A DNA stretch of 64,000 nt from Girardinichthys multiradiatus (lineage: Eukaryota > Chordata > Actinopteri > Cyprinodontiformes > Goodeidae): NCBI RefSeq assembly GCF_021462225.1, contig NC_061797.1:40264147-40328146 (forward strand). Reading direction: 5' to 3'. Below the pieces are notes generated by a model, which worked only from the letters and a program-made list of their open reading frames with translations, was not told the origin of the DNA and ran no database searches. A program made the translations under genes and the position numbers. Numbering within the stretch: the first letter of the stretch is position 1; each line of letters opens with the position of its first letter. This document shows positions 11,302-21,943 of this stretch, piece after piece.

Positions 11302-13012
11302 ATATGAGTGAATTAATTACATTACTAAAATAGATAAACATTTTGATCCTATTCTGATTTAATGAAATGCACCCGCTGCTATGTTCTGAGATGTAAGAGA
11401 GCCTGGAAAGAGTCAAAATCACTGTAAAAGATCACAAGAAAATCTTACTCCTTGGTAACTAAGAATAAAGAATTTAAGAGTAGTTTAAAACTTTTGCACC
11501 ATACTGAACATGTCTCTTAGTAAAGAAGTCATATTTTCTGTATTTAATGCATAGTGTTGGAATCTGTTCATGGTCACTGGGTTGGGACTGATGCCTTGCC
11601 AATGCTTTTGTATAAATCATACACCTGAGCTTTTACCCAGTGTATTTTTTTATCTTTCCTTTTCTTTCCATACATCTTGTTTGTAATTTGCTTTGAAATG
11701 AGCTGAAACAGGCTCAGAATAACACCGGGGCACATTTCAGATGAACTGGGAATCCCTTGCTCTACAGTGTTTCAAGGGAAAAGCAGATGGGGCGTTACAA
11801 AGATGGCACAGCAATGTGATATCTACCAGCTAGGGTTGTGACACAGTCTGAATGCACTTTGTGGTACTTTCTCAGCACGTCACCCATCCTAGGAGGACAG
11901 AGTATGATCCAAAGTGAAAGACACAGTTTGCAGAGGGAGTACAGCCGGCCTTGCCTCCTCCTGGTCACCGTAATCTTTGGTGTCTCCTCTGAGTCAGGTG
12001 TAATCATTCACACCCCGCTACGTGTTTTGACACCTGTCCTGCGTGGTGCAAAGGGAAGTAAGCATATTACTCGTCTCCTTTGGAAACAGGAACGCAGACA
12101 ATCAAAGCCATCGTCACATGAATTAAGACAGACAGGTGGATTGTCAGAAAATGATACAAAAAAGTGGAGAGGAAGAAATGAAGGTTCTCTCATATTGTGG
12201 TTTTTTTTTAAAGGAAGGTTGGATGACTGGGTGGGGGAGTCACTGTTAATGGGAAGAAATGAACATGCTTGACTGGTGGATGTGACAGGAAGAGACTGTT
12301 CTTAACAAGGCGTCAGAGTCAGTCACAGTTACAGATCCATCACTTCTCAGAGCTTCGGCTAAAGGGGGAGGCATTTAAGGATATTCAGAGAGGGAGAAAA
12401 TGCGTGACGGGTAAAGAGGAAGAGGGATTTGAGTGTGGCTGACAGCGCTGCATTTAATTTGGGCTGCCAGATCCTTTTTCGTTTGACTCCCTCTCTACCA
12501 GCTTGGAGGCTGCAGAAGACTCAGAGGCGAAGGTTTGCCAGGATGTCTCTGATTAGCGGTGATGTGCCACGTCACACTTTAAGCTGGCCTGTAATTCATG
12601 TTCAACAGGGGGATACTCACACATTACACTGCGCTGTGCAGGACGCGATTAATTGACTCACACTCTAATATTGGGTGTAATTTGCCCGTCCTCTGATGTG
12701 AAACTGACTTTATACTAGACTTACTGTATGCTGCCGTCCCGAGGATGTTATAATTGAGTCTCAGCTCAGTGCTGTGTAATTTCAACACTACGAATAGAAG
12801 CTCAAGGGTTGTATGAATCACTTCAAGTTGTCTTTCCACCTAATTCCGTGCTTTTAAACATTCAGGTGATATTAATTAAAGCCAGATAGTTAGGCTTTTT
12901 CTGTAGGATGTAGAGGTGTAATTTCTGAGTTAGCTGTTTTTTAAGACTTTAAGACTGCTGCTTTTACACCTATTTCTCTTAAAATCTATTTCTTATTTCC
13001 TCTTATTTTCAG
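11302..13012. other. Non-coding, nothing firmly recognised
   Basis: Unique sequence. The 144-codon open frame at 11838-12272 is the longest here but overlaps minus-strand frames and has no family features. 12630-12720 (GCGATTAATTGACTCACACT...TAATTTGCCCG) has the texture of non-coding conserved DNA, not of a gene. Confidence 0.45.
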
Positions 13013-13137
13013 ACCATGCTTTTCCTGGCTACAGTGGAGGAGGAAGGCCAAGCAGATGAGGGAAGGAGGGAGATGGCAGAAACCCTGCTGTCTGCCTTGA
13101 CAGACAGGCACCAGCAGAGGCAGACATGGAGAGACAG
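13013..13137 (+). CDS. Candidate 125-bp internal exon of an unidentified gene
   Basis: A long pyrimidine-rich tract ending TCTTATTTTCAG (to 13012) is followed by 125 bp and then CAG|GTAACA (donor at 13138). Only one of the three sense frames is open across the segment. It reads TMLFLATVEEEGQADEGRRE and continues with a Gln/Arg-rich tail to WRDR, about 41 codons with two extra bases, so it would change phase. The composition (E, Q, R rich) would suit a helical linker. I do not recognise the gene. A non-coding exon or chance splice-like signals are real alternatives, since chance open frames of 40 codons are common. Confidence 0.3.
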
Positions 13138-14618
13138 GTAACACGATGTACCTCGTATTTTATCCTTGACGCTGTACTTCGAGCAAACATTTAGGCAGGT
13201 AAAAAGCTCTGTCTTAGATTTGAAGTAGACTATCACACACAAATTTTTGTATAAACCGAGAAAACTGAAAGACTTTGGGTAAATTATTTTGCCCTTTTGC
13301 TCCAGGATCAAAACATATTTATTCTGGGTTATATTAAACCATATGTTTGTTGGCCTTCAAGACAGCATTGTTTTAGCCAGTAAACATGGAAAGATCACAA
13401 GGACTTGTTATAATATAAAAGCCATGGAAGAACTTTTTAGAGATATTTTCTGCTGATTGATGAGTAGGAAGATAAATTTGGTTCATTGAAAAGCAGTCTA
13501 GACAGCATAATTTCAAACATTTGTAAAGATTTTCATTTTATTTCATTGAAAATTGTATAATAAAGTCAAGACAAGAAATATTGCTTGTCAAAGTAAAGTC
13601 AGTCTTAGGAAATACTATGATGTTGCTGCCAGCGTGTTACTTGGTGTGAAATATGCTAAACACAGGCACCTGGGAGTCTGTAATGAAGCAGATCACAAGA
13701 GAATCTACGAACATTTGCACAGAGACTATAAACTATACACATGGGAAACAGTGGGACAATGCTGGTAGGACACTAACCACAGTACAAAACATAAGAATAC
13801 ACAGAACAGAACACCACTGTCACTAGACCAATATGAATACTCAAAGTCTTAAGCATCATGACACCTAACCAGCAAATAACAATATAGTGTGTGTTTTCTT
13901 GCTCTGGTTTGCCTAAAGTAAACTCATTTCCATAACCAATTAGATTTCTTTGGCATCAAGAGTCAGAATCCAGAATGTGAATGTTTCTTTAGGCATTCAG
14001 TAACCAATAACCAACACAAGCATATTTAATTAACACCTAGTAGCTCTTAATTAAAAAATACACAACCAAATTCATCCTGTATTGAGTAACACCAACTAGA
14101 GACATTTCAATATACCATCAGAAAAAGTCACATCTGTTCTAAGTTTTTTCATCGAAGATTTCTTTTGAAGAGCTGCGTAAATTCTTCGGAAATGCTTTGG
14201 CGTGGCCGGTGTGTGTTTTGTTGTGCTCAGGCCTGGCAGCTATCACAGCGTCACGTGTGTCTTGGATAAGCTTGCTCGCTTCCTTTCCTCCTGATAAAAC
14301 CAGAAAGCACAGGGATTAGAGTGCTGGCCATTCATTCAGATAAGGAAGGCCTCCATGCATGCCCCATAGTATTATTTTAGCTGTTCATTTTCTCTGTCAC
14401 CCTCTACCTCAACGCCTGCAAGGACACACACAAACACTAGGATGGCTGTTTTTACTAGCGCTTCATTCGCATATGTTTCACTGCTTATTGTCTTTCCGAA
14501 CAGATTTAACATGAGTGTCTCATACAGATAAATGCTGAAAGCAAAGCTTAGATTAAACAAAGCTCTCAGAGTTTCACGCCACACACAAGCAGCGTATTTA
14601 CTAAAAATCTTAAAAGTT
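13138..14618. other. Non-coding, nothing recognised
   Basis: AT-rich unique sequence. The frame at 13553-13768 (71 codons) has a coding-like flavour but no splice sites, homologue or motif that I recognise. Confidence 0.45.
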
Positions 14619-14651
14619 GATTCAGTAGTACTGATTCAGTACTACTGAATC
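14619..14651. repeat. 33-bp near-perfect palindrome
   Basis: The 16-bp arm GATTCAGTAGTACTGA (14619-14634) is followed by one T and its exact reverse complement TCAGTACTACTGAATC (14636-14651). It could extrude as a cruciform or be a scar of repair. It abuts the left limit of a Tc1 relic. Confidence 0.95.
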
Positions 14652-15665
14652 AGTACTTTGTTCAACAACCTTTAGCTGCTATTTTGTGCTATGTCTCTAC
14701 CAGTTTTAACCATCTAAAAACTAAAGTTTTTGTCTATTGTTCAACTCCCTCACATTGGATGGAGAGTATTGGTGGTCATCAGTTTTTAGGTCTTGTCACA
14801 AGTTCTCAATTAAATTGGGATTTGACCTAGCATGTCTAATATATGAACCACTGCTGGAAAACCAGTATAATTTGCTAATTTGTGTGATTAATGACCAGGC
14901 TGAGTACCACAAACAGTACAAGCATAGTAAAAACAATGTATTTTACTGCATCTTTGTACACTAAAACACTGCAGTAACAGCTTCATTTAAGGACTTTGCA
15001 CAGTGCTGTTACATTTTGTATGATAGCTTTATTGAGATACAAATTTCAAGACGTGCAAATGAACAGTTTTACTGCAGTTATGATTACATTTTGTATGTTG
15101 AGATGCCATTTTGGATTATGAGATTGAGGTTGGCAATTCCCTTGGTATTTACTGTGGTGGTACTTGTTATAAGATATTTGAGAAACACTGCTCTAAACCA
15201 TTCTATTCTAGCTCTATCTAGGGTTGCCATCCTAACAGATCTAAGTCTATTGCAGCCTTCCTCCTGTATTGCGCTGTCTTTAGCTAAAGCTTCCTATCAA
15301 CTCTTGCCAGCTTTCCTGTCTCTGCTCAAGAAAAGCACCCCCACAGCATGATGCTACCACCAACAAATTTCACCATAGAGATGGTGTGTTCATCATGTGT
15401 CCCCTATATGACCTGAGGGAAACATTTTATGGCTTTCTTTCAACAACGGCTTTCTTCTTGACACTCTTCTTTAAAGGCAGGATATATGGGGTGCATGACT
15501 AATAGCTGTTGTGGACCATGGGCCTTTTGGCCATCAAACCTCTGCCTTCCAGCTTACAATTATGAGTTGCTTTGTGTTGGTCATTTTCAATAAAATGTTT
15601 GTTGTTGTAATGTGAGAAAATGTGAAAAAAAATACAATGTATGAATACCTTTTCAAGGAGGTGTA
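14652..15665 (-). mobile_element. Tc1-like transposon relic, minus strand, with an insertion
   Basis: From TCAGTACTTTGTTCAACAAC to the terminus AATACCTTTTCAAGGAGGTG (to about 15663) the plus strand is antisense to a fish Tc1-like gene. The landmark CCCCCACAGCATGATGCTAC at 15339-15358 is the antisense of the conserved glycine/histidine-rich GG-S-x-M-x-W region. The left terminus is missing. A roughly 345-bp block at 14850-15195 interrupts the alignment. The same family occurs at 16490-17075, 38770-39640 and 45927-47331. No transposase frame survives. Confidence 0.65.
14850..15195. mobile_element. Possible hAT-type MITE inside the Tc1 relic
   Basis: The block separates two parts of the Tc1 relic that would otherwise be adjacent. 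Its right end GGTGGTACTTGTTATAAGAT plus TTGAGAAACACTGCT resembles hAT termini (CAGTG-TTCTCAAA in complement), and a near copy (GGTAGTACTTGTTATAAAAT) lies at 51013-51032. CACTGCT occurs on both flanks (14850-14856 and 15187-15193) and could be a target duplication. The left terminus is not convincing. Confidence 0.33.
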
Positions 15666-16489
15666 TATGTTTACATCCCTCTGATTAGGTGCTCCCTGCT
15701 TTTCATATTACTCTTTTTGAGCTAAGCTGTCCCCTTTACGTGACCCTTTGCTCCGTCCTATCCAGATGAGCCTTGTAAACAGCCTGTTTCCACACACCTT
15801 ACTCTGCTGTGTCGACGCCCAGCGCCTCACAGCTCTGATGTGGGTCCTCCACTGATAGTGCATTCCAGCTGCACGTGCTGAAAGCTAGAAACCATCCTAC
15901 CATCAGCACCGTGACCCCCACCACCCACAATGTGGAGTAACCACCTACTAACTGTGTCTGACCCTAGACTTTGCTCTGCAATCCTTAAGATCCTGACAAC
16001 TAGCATCACAGAACAGGACAGGAAATGCTCAGTCCTTGTCAGCGGGACAGACAGACGTTTACTCTATCAGTGGTGGAAGACTGATGAGATTAGTTTTGGT
16101 GGGGGGCAAGACTCCTGCACAATGTGTTTGAACTCCGGCTTCCCCTGATGCCCTCTCTTCCCTTTAAACGCACTCAGTGTTTTTTTTCAACCTCCACTAG
16201 CCTCCTCTAAAAAGCATGGGTCGTCCTGGCAAGTGGTTGTCAACAGATAGTATTTGTGCAAACCTAAACACACGGCTCTGTGCAATGTTAAGTGAGATGC
16301 ACTGGTGCTGATTAGACATTTTTATTGTAGGGCTAAGGATTTGTCTTACTATTTCTTTGTGCTGAAAGACCAGGAAAAGTACAGCATAATTATGAAATTA
16401 TGTAAAGGATACATTGTTAGAATAAATTGTCAAAATATGGTATGCAATATGTATTTATTCCACTTTACTTTCTTACCGCTAAATAAACT
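15666..16489. other. Non-coding, nothing recognised
   Basis: Unique DNA between two Tc1 relics. The overlapping 60-72 codon frames at 15827-16148 on opposite strands give no coding evidence. Confidence 0.5.
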
Positions 16490-17075
16490 TTAATGCAACC
16501 AACTACCTTCAGAAATGACCTAATTAGTAAATAGAACCTGTGTGTAATTTCATCTTAGTATGAAAAGAGTTTCTATGTAAAGGCTTAGAGGTTCATTGAG
16601 AGCTTTAGTGAACCAACAGTATCACAAAGATCAGGAAATACACCAGACAGGTCGGGGATAAAGCTGTAGAGAAAATTTAAAACAGTGTTAGGTTATTGAA
16701 CAATACCCCAAACTGTGAATATCTCACAGAACACTGTTCGGTCAAACATCCAAAAATGGAAAGAGTATGGGACAACTGCAAATCTACCAAGGTATGGCTG
16801 TCCACCTTCTGACAGGGAGGGCATTCATCAGAGAAGCTGCCAAGAAGCCCAGAGAAACTCTGGGGGAGCTGCAGAGATCCACAGATCCAAGCTAGTTGTA
16901 CACTTCACAGATATGTCCTTTATGAAAAAGTGGTAAGAAGAAACCCATTGTTGAAAGAAAAGCAGCCTTCCTCATCAATGTGATAAACACAGACGTAGAA
17001 AAATGTGCTCTGGTCAGATAATACCAAGATTGAGGTTTTTTCCCTACATGCATACATGCTACTGAATGGAAAAAA
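16490..17075 (+). mobile_element. Tc1-like transposon relic, sense strand, 5' half
   Basis: The plus strand carries the start of a Tc1-like transposase gene. 16715-16810 translates to NISQNTVRSNIQKWKEYGTT followed by ANLPRYGCPP, the second helix-turn-helix and the GRP-like basic motif that bind the terminal repeats. Downstream DNA (AAGAAACCCATTGTTGAAAG, then GTGCTCTGGTCAGATAATAC at 17008-17027, the SDE catalytic region with the codon after GAT changed from GAG to AAT) continues the gene out of frame. The rest of the gene and the right terminus are absent. Confidence 0.68.
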
Positions 17076-17411
17076 AAAATTCCATCAGTCAAATGTTTTA
17101 AAACCCTCTTGCGTTCTTACTTAAAATAGTATTTCTAAAGTTAATTTGCTGATTCCAGTGAGCTGATTTTTTTTCTTGTGCATCATTGTAAATTAAGCAC
17201 TATATTTAACAAATGTTTTGCTTTATTTTTGTTATGGCATTGTTCTTCGTTTACATAGTTTTTACTCAGCACGTACTTCGTGCAGAAGAATGGTAAAAAT
17301 ATTATTGATTGATTCTTGTTTCATATTCAAAAATATAATCTAGCAGCACTGACAGATTTTTTGCTGATTTCTGTTTTGAAACACTACTTGCTTGCTGTAT
17401 TTTTTTTACGG
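17076..17411. other. Non-coding, nothing recognised
   Basis: AT-rich DNA with an eight-T run just before the GAAA tract that borders the Tx1 LINE. Confidence 0.55.
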
Positions 17412-17443
17412 AAAGAAAGAAAGAAAAAAGAAAGAAAGAAAGA
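17412..17443. repeat. (GAAA)n tract at the 3' end of the Tx1 LINE
   Basis: Seven GAAA-type units with one expanded A run. The same motif on the same strand reappears at 21893-21943 beyond the other end of the LINE. Confidence 0.95.
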
Positions 17444-17513
17444 CTTGATTTTTAAAAAGTCGTTTATTTATAAAATAGATATATATATATATATATATCT
17501 CAGATTAATGCAT

Positions 17514-20500
17514 TTATGAAAAAAGCTCAGAATTATTTATAGTAAACATAATACCTTCATAATCCCATATGTTCTGAAAACCCACCAGTTTATCCATTTT
17601 AAAATAATAATTATCTTCCAGCATCTCTCTTGCCCTCACCATACTTCTAAAAAGCTGTACACAATCAAAATTTTGTTCCATATTATTCTTATTTTTTGTA
17701 TTCAAATACATTGCCAACTTTGCCTGACCAAGGAAAAAATTCAACAGTCATCCTTTATTCTTCTTTTTTCCATATGAAAACCAAAAAATAAAACGACTGT
17801 TTTGTGAAACATTCTCCAAATGATTCCCAAATGCCACTAAGTGTTGTAAATAAATCCATTAGTCTGAGATATTGTAGAAAACAATAGAAAATGGTTTCTC
17901 TCATTGAACAAAAAGGACATTTATCTGAAACTGGAGGATTAAAAAATAGACACAAAAGCATTAACTGCAATAATACCATGTACAATTCTCTACTGTAAAT
18001 CACCAGTGTTTCTTGTCAATGGTGGTTTACCTTGTTAAAGGCCTTTACACATCTCTGATATAAAACTTTTCCATTAGCAAAAGACAAAGAAGTCAATTTT
18101 TGCTTGTCCCTCTCCAAAAAAAGGACCAGGACAATTGATGTCTTTAAGTTGTGGTCTAATGCACAACTTAAAATAAAAATCAGTTTTGTCAGGTGTTAAA
18201 AGTCCATTAAACCATCCATATATTAGTCTTTTGTCATCTTCTGATAATGCTCGATTGAATTTCGTCAGCATTAATCCCACGATCCAAAGAGAGCGAACCT
18301 CCAGTCTTCTTGCTAGTGAGACAGCATCTTCCATTTCACCTCCAACCAGTTTAAGCAAATGTTGCACAGTAGTTACTCCCTTTCTCCACAACAGTTCCGA
18401 CCTCATTACCATATCCTCCCAGGATGAGCGTAATTGGGATCCTTTGAGGATAGGTAAGAACCAATATAAAGATTCTGATGTGTCAAGTCTCCCTGTTTCC
18501 ATCAGCGTCCAGGTTTTCAAAACACTTACATAAAATGGTGGCAAACAACTTACACTAAATCTGGAGTGATCAAAAACAAATAAAGTTTTTCCAAAACCCA
18601 AATTACCAACTTTTGAAAAAAAATAAACAGTCTGCAACTTGCTTCCACAAAACATGTTGATCACCATACAAAAAACTCTGTAAAAATTGTAACCTGAAAG
18701 CTGCTTTTCTGCTTTGCAAATGTGTCAAACCATTTCCTCCTTTTTCCTTTGACTAAAACAAGACACTTCGAGGAACCCAGTGCAATCTGTCCCAAAAGTT
18801 TAAAATAATAGTCTGTAATTACCTTAATAAGCTAGGTGGAGGTTCCAAAACAACTAAACGATGCCACAAAGATGAAACAACGAGATTATTAATAATAAGT
18901 ATGCAACCCCTATAAGAAATTTGTGTCAAAAGCCAATCCCACTTCTTTAACCTACCCTCCATCAGCTCAGAAAAACCTTCCCAGTTTTTCATAACCTCAA
19001 TGTGATCTCCCAGGTAAACACCTAAATATTTAAACCCATTTTTTACCCACTTTAACTCATCAGGTAATTTAGGCACTTCTTCTGTCCATTTACCTTCTAA
19101 TAGAGCCTCACCTTTACTCCAGTTTACCTTGGATGAAGACATTTCACCAAAAAAATCAATAATCTCTGTTAAAATGAGAACATCTGACTCCTGTTATTGA
19201 CACAACAATGTCTTCCTCATATGCAGACAGCTTAAAAGGTAAATAACTTTTATTCAGTTTTACACCACAAAACCTTTTCCTAAATTGGCATAACAAAGGT
19301 TCAATGCTTAAAGAATGCAACATACATATTGAGTACCTGAAAATGGTCTCGATTTCCTGTGGAGTCACTACAATTCAGTCAGTCTGTAATTTTTCAATAG
19401 ATTTTACCATCTCCCTTGTGACAGTTTGTGTGTGTTGAGTACAGAACAGCTAAATTTCAATTTTACCAATATCCCACTACTGCTGTAGAGATGTGGTTTG
19501 TGGAGATGTGGGATAATGTTTCCAAGTTCTCCATTGCTTCCAAAAAAAGAAAAACCCTTTTTTGAAACAACCATCATTTAATAAAACAGTATTAAAATGC
19601 CAATATGCACTCTTAGGTTTCATTCCATTTATGAATACATTTCCTTATTCCATAGTGGGTCGCAGGGGAGCTGGTGCCTATCTCCAGCAGTCTATGGGCG
19701 AGAGGCAGGGTACACCCTGGACAAGTCGCCAGTCCATCGCAGGGCAATACACAAACAACCATGCACACACTCATTCATACACCTAAGGGCAATTTAGAGT
19801 GACCAATTAACCTAACAGGCATGTCTTTGGACTGTGGGAGGAAGCCGGAGTACCCGGTGAGAACCCACGCATGCACGGGGAGAACATGCAAACTCCATGC
19901 AGAAAGACCCCCGGTCAGGAATCGAACCCAGGACCTTCTTGCTGCAAGGCAACAGTGCTACCAACTGCGCCACCGTGCAGCCATTTCCTAAAATCATACT
20001 ATGGTCAGAAAAACCTGCCAGACACAAAATGCATGATCTAAATATCTGTAAATAATGACCAAACAGTAAAACCTGTCTAATCTCGCTAAAGAAATATAAT
20101 TCTCCTTACGGTGAGCCCATGAATATTGTCTACTTTTCCCATGTTTGGAACGCCACACATCCACCAAATCATACGTCTCAATAATACGTTTCAAATCCTC
20201 CTTGAATGCAAATGTGACTCCAAATGATTCCTGTCTAAATCATCAACTGTGCAATTAAAATCACCTCCTAAAATCAGGTAATCTGTTGACTCTCAACTTG
20301 ACAGTGTACTTGATGATTTATCTAAAAAATACATTGTTAATTTGGAGTTACTGGGGCATACACATTTGTGGTTACTTTTATGTTTTCGTACTCAGCAACA
20401 ACTTTTAACAATCTTCCAGATACATCTTCAGCTTCAATAGAAACTGGAAGAAAGTTTCTTGAGAAGAGAATTGCTACATCTGCACTCTGTGAGGTTTTAT

Positions 20501-20762
20501 AACTCAGAACAATGTTGCCATCCCATTCTTTCTTCCAGTCAATTTCATTATCAGCACTGCTATGAGTTTCTTGAAAAAAAGCTATGTCAATGCATTTAGA
20601 TTTTAGAAGTTCATAATACAAAACCCTTTTTTTCATATCCCCTACTCCAATGAGATTTAAAGATGAGATTTTAAAGCAACTCGTGGCCACACAAAAACAG
20701 GCCCATAACAGAAAGAAACAGCATCTTGTCAGCTGTTTTTTTTTAACTTTCCGATGCATCAT
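17514..20762 (-). pseudogene. Tx1-clade ORF2 (endonuclease/reverse transcriptase), broken
   Basis: The minus-strand pieces appear in order. 20337-20762 is the endonuclease N-terminus (LNLIGVGDMKKRVLYYELLK, then FFQETHSSADNEIDWKKEW with the catalytic QETH). 19994-20194 contains DVWRSKHGKSRQYSWAHR, and SDHSM follows at about 20003. A SINE splits the gene immediately after that. Then comes KPKSAYWHFNTVLLND at 19540-19640. The frame then jumps to IEPLLCQFRKRFCGV and SAYEEDIVV (19156-19368), so the fingers, motif A and most of the palm are deleted, and the usual YADD is changed to YEED. 18819-19142 holds GFKYLGVYLGD. The end contains CPFCSMRETIFYCFLQYLRL. It cannot be functional. Confidence 0.82.
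19646..19982 (-). mobile_element. SINE inserted in the Tx1 endonuclease region
   Basis: A minus-strand copy of the window's SINE family with intact A box (complement of 19961-19972, TGGCGCAGTTGG) and B box (complement of 19918-19928, GGTTCGATTCC). The ATTTCCT at 19639-19645 is repeated at 19983-19989 as a 7-8 bp target duplication. The 3' end stops at GGAATAA and lacks the usual GCGGTAGAAAATGACTG tail, so either the tail was lost or the transcript was primed early. The insertion post-dates the Tx1 LINE. Confidence 0.9.
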
Positions 20763-21796
20763 TTAATTTGAACTCTAATTTTCTGCATCAGTTTTCGAAG
20801 TCTGTAGATTTCAGTGTCCCTTAATCCATCCACATTTCTTTGTCTAGTTAACCATTTAGCTGAATCGACAAATAAATTCCTATCTGGGAAAAAATCATCA
20901 ACACCAACATCCATTTTGCCTTTGGTCACTTCCAAAAAATTTCTGACCTGTTCAAGACTGTAGCCATTCAGAGTCAGAAAACTCTCTGTCACTCTCAGAA
21001 TCAGATTAAGTATCTGATTCAATCTATCTTTCACCCTTTTTCTCTATCTGCATTTGTTTTGACTTTGCTCTCTTAGACTGTTTGGGTTTTCTCTTAGTAA
21101 TTGGTACTTTGAAAACACTTTCATCATCCCTAACAGTTAGATAATCAACAACCATTTACTCCTGTGCTCCTTCCTGTGTAGATGTTTGGCTCACTTCCTC
21201 ACACACTATAGCAGAAGCACAGACAGCGTCACTGTTTTTCTGATTTCTTAGTTTCCTCACTGAAACACAAAGTCTCTTTATGAACTTTTTCAGGGTAATT
21301 ACGGATTAAATGTCCATCCTGATTGCATCCAAAACATTTTCTAGTCTCTGCTGTTGCAAAAATAGTGTAATCAAATCCATCAACTCCAAACCTTATTACT
21401 ATGTCAACTCCTCATTTTTTGGAATCATATAGATTTGTCTTCTAAATGAAACAACATGCTTCAACTTAGCTGATTACTGATACCATCTGACCATGACATG
21501 ACAATTCCTTCAACAAGATATCATCGCTAATGAAAGGTGGTAAGTAAGACAACATTTTTTTTTTGCTGGGTTTACAAGAGGGAAGACAGTAGGATGCATG
21601 TTTCCTAAACAATGAACCCCTCTGCATTATTTATCCTGGAAGTTGCTTTCATGCTTTCGCATCCAACAACCTCCCCTACAGCCAAACCACACTCTTCAAC
21701 CAAAAAATCCACACCAACTGGTAATTTAATCCCGTGTTGACGGGAAAGGCTCCTGAAACCATCTGATCTATTACTTCTCTTGGCCATCGCACCCAC
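20759..21796 (-). pseudogene. Tx1-clade ORF1 (nucleic-acid-binding protein), broken
   Basis: The minus-strand start at 21796 gives MAKRSNRSDGFRSLSRQHGI, then VEECGLAVGEVVGCESMKAT, which fits the N-terminus of Tx1-type ORF1 proteins. Near 21299-21340 a zinc knuckle reads CFGCNQDGHLIRNY, where the last cysteine of the CX2CX4HX4C pattern is tyrosine. The C-terminus at 20759-21034 (YSLEQVRNFLEVTKGKMDVG, FFPDRNLFVDSAKWL, IYRLRKLMQKIR) matches the family's ending, and its stop meets the ORF2 start. Stops between 21040 and 21600 break the frame. ORF1 coats the LINE RNA in related elements. Confidence 0.72.
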
Positions 21797-21891
21797 CTAA
21801 ATGCTTGGTGCTGCCGAAAAGAGCTCTGTCAAAACTCACATTCGTTCTCCTCTCCCCACACGCAAGAGATGCTCAAGCATGTGCACTAGAC

Positions 21892-21892
<1 letters not shown>

Positions 21893-21942
<50 letters not shown>

Positions 21943-21943
21943 A
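21893..21943. repeat. (GAAA)n microsatellite at the 5' end of the Tx1 LINE
   Basis: Twelve to thirteen uninterrupted GAAA units. The tract has the same motif and strand as 17412-17443, so the LINE appears to sit inside a single former GAAA microsatellite. Confidence 0.97.

Larger units (their letters stand above)
17444..21892 (-). mobile_element. Tx1-clade (L1 group) LINE, inactive, minus strand
   Basis: Reading the minus strand from 21892, there is a short 5' UTR, an ORF1 with a zinc knuckle, an ORF2 with apurinic-type endonuclease, a deleted reverse transcriptase and a C-terminal CPFC zinc motif, then about 70 bp of 3' UTR with a (TA)n run at 17481-17499. At about 4.1 kb without its SINE it is shorter than intact Tx1-group elements because the central reverse transcriptase is missing. 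Both borders are (GAAA)n. Several Tx1-clade lineages of fish insert into microsatellites or repeated RNA genes, so the position fits target-specific insertion. Multiple frameshifts show that it is old. Confidence 0.82.

Noticed and set aside
11838..12272. 144-codon frame as a gene
   Set aside because: No splice sites, no recognisable family, overlapping frames on the other strand. Length is unremarkable for a 64-kb window.
18186..18533. 115-codon plus-strand frame
   Set aside because: It is antisense to the Tx1 ORF2 C-terminal region, which gives recognisable LINE protein on the minus strand.
19918..19982. tRNA gene
   Set aside because: The A and B boxes belong to the head of a SINE. There is no convincing cloverleaf end and the body continues as SINE.
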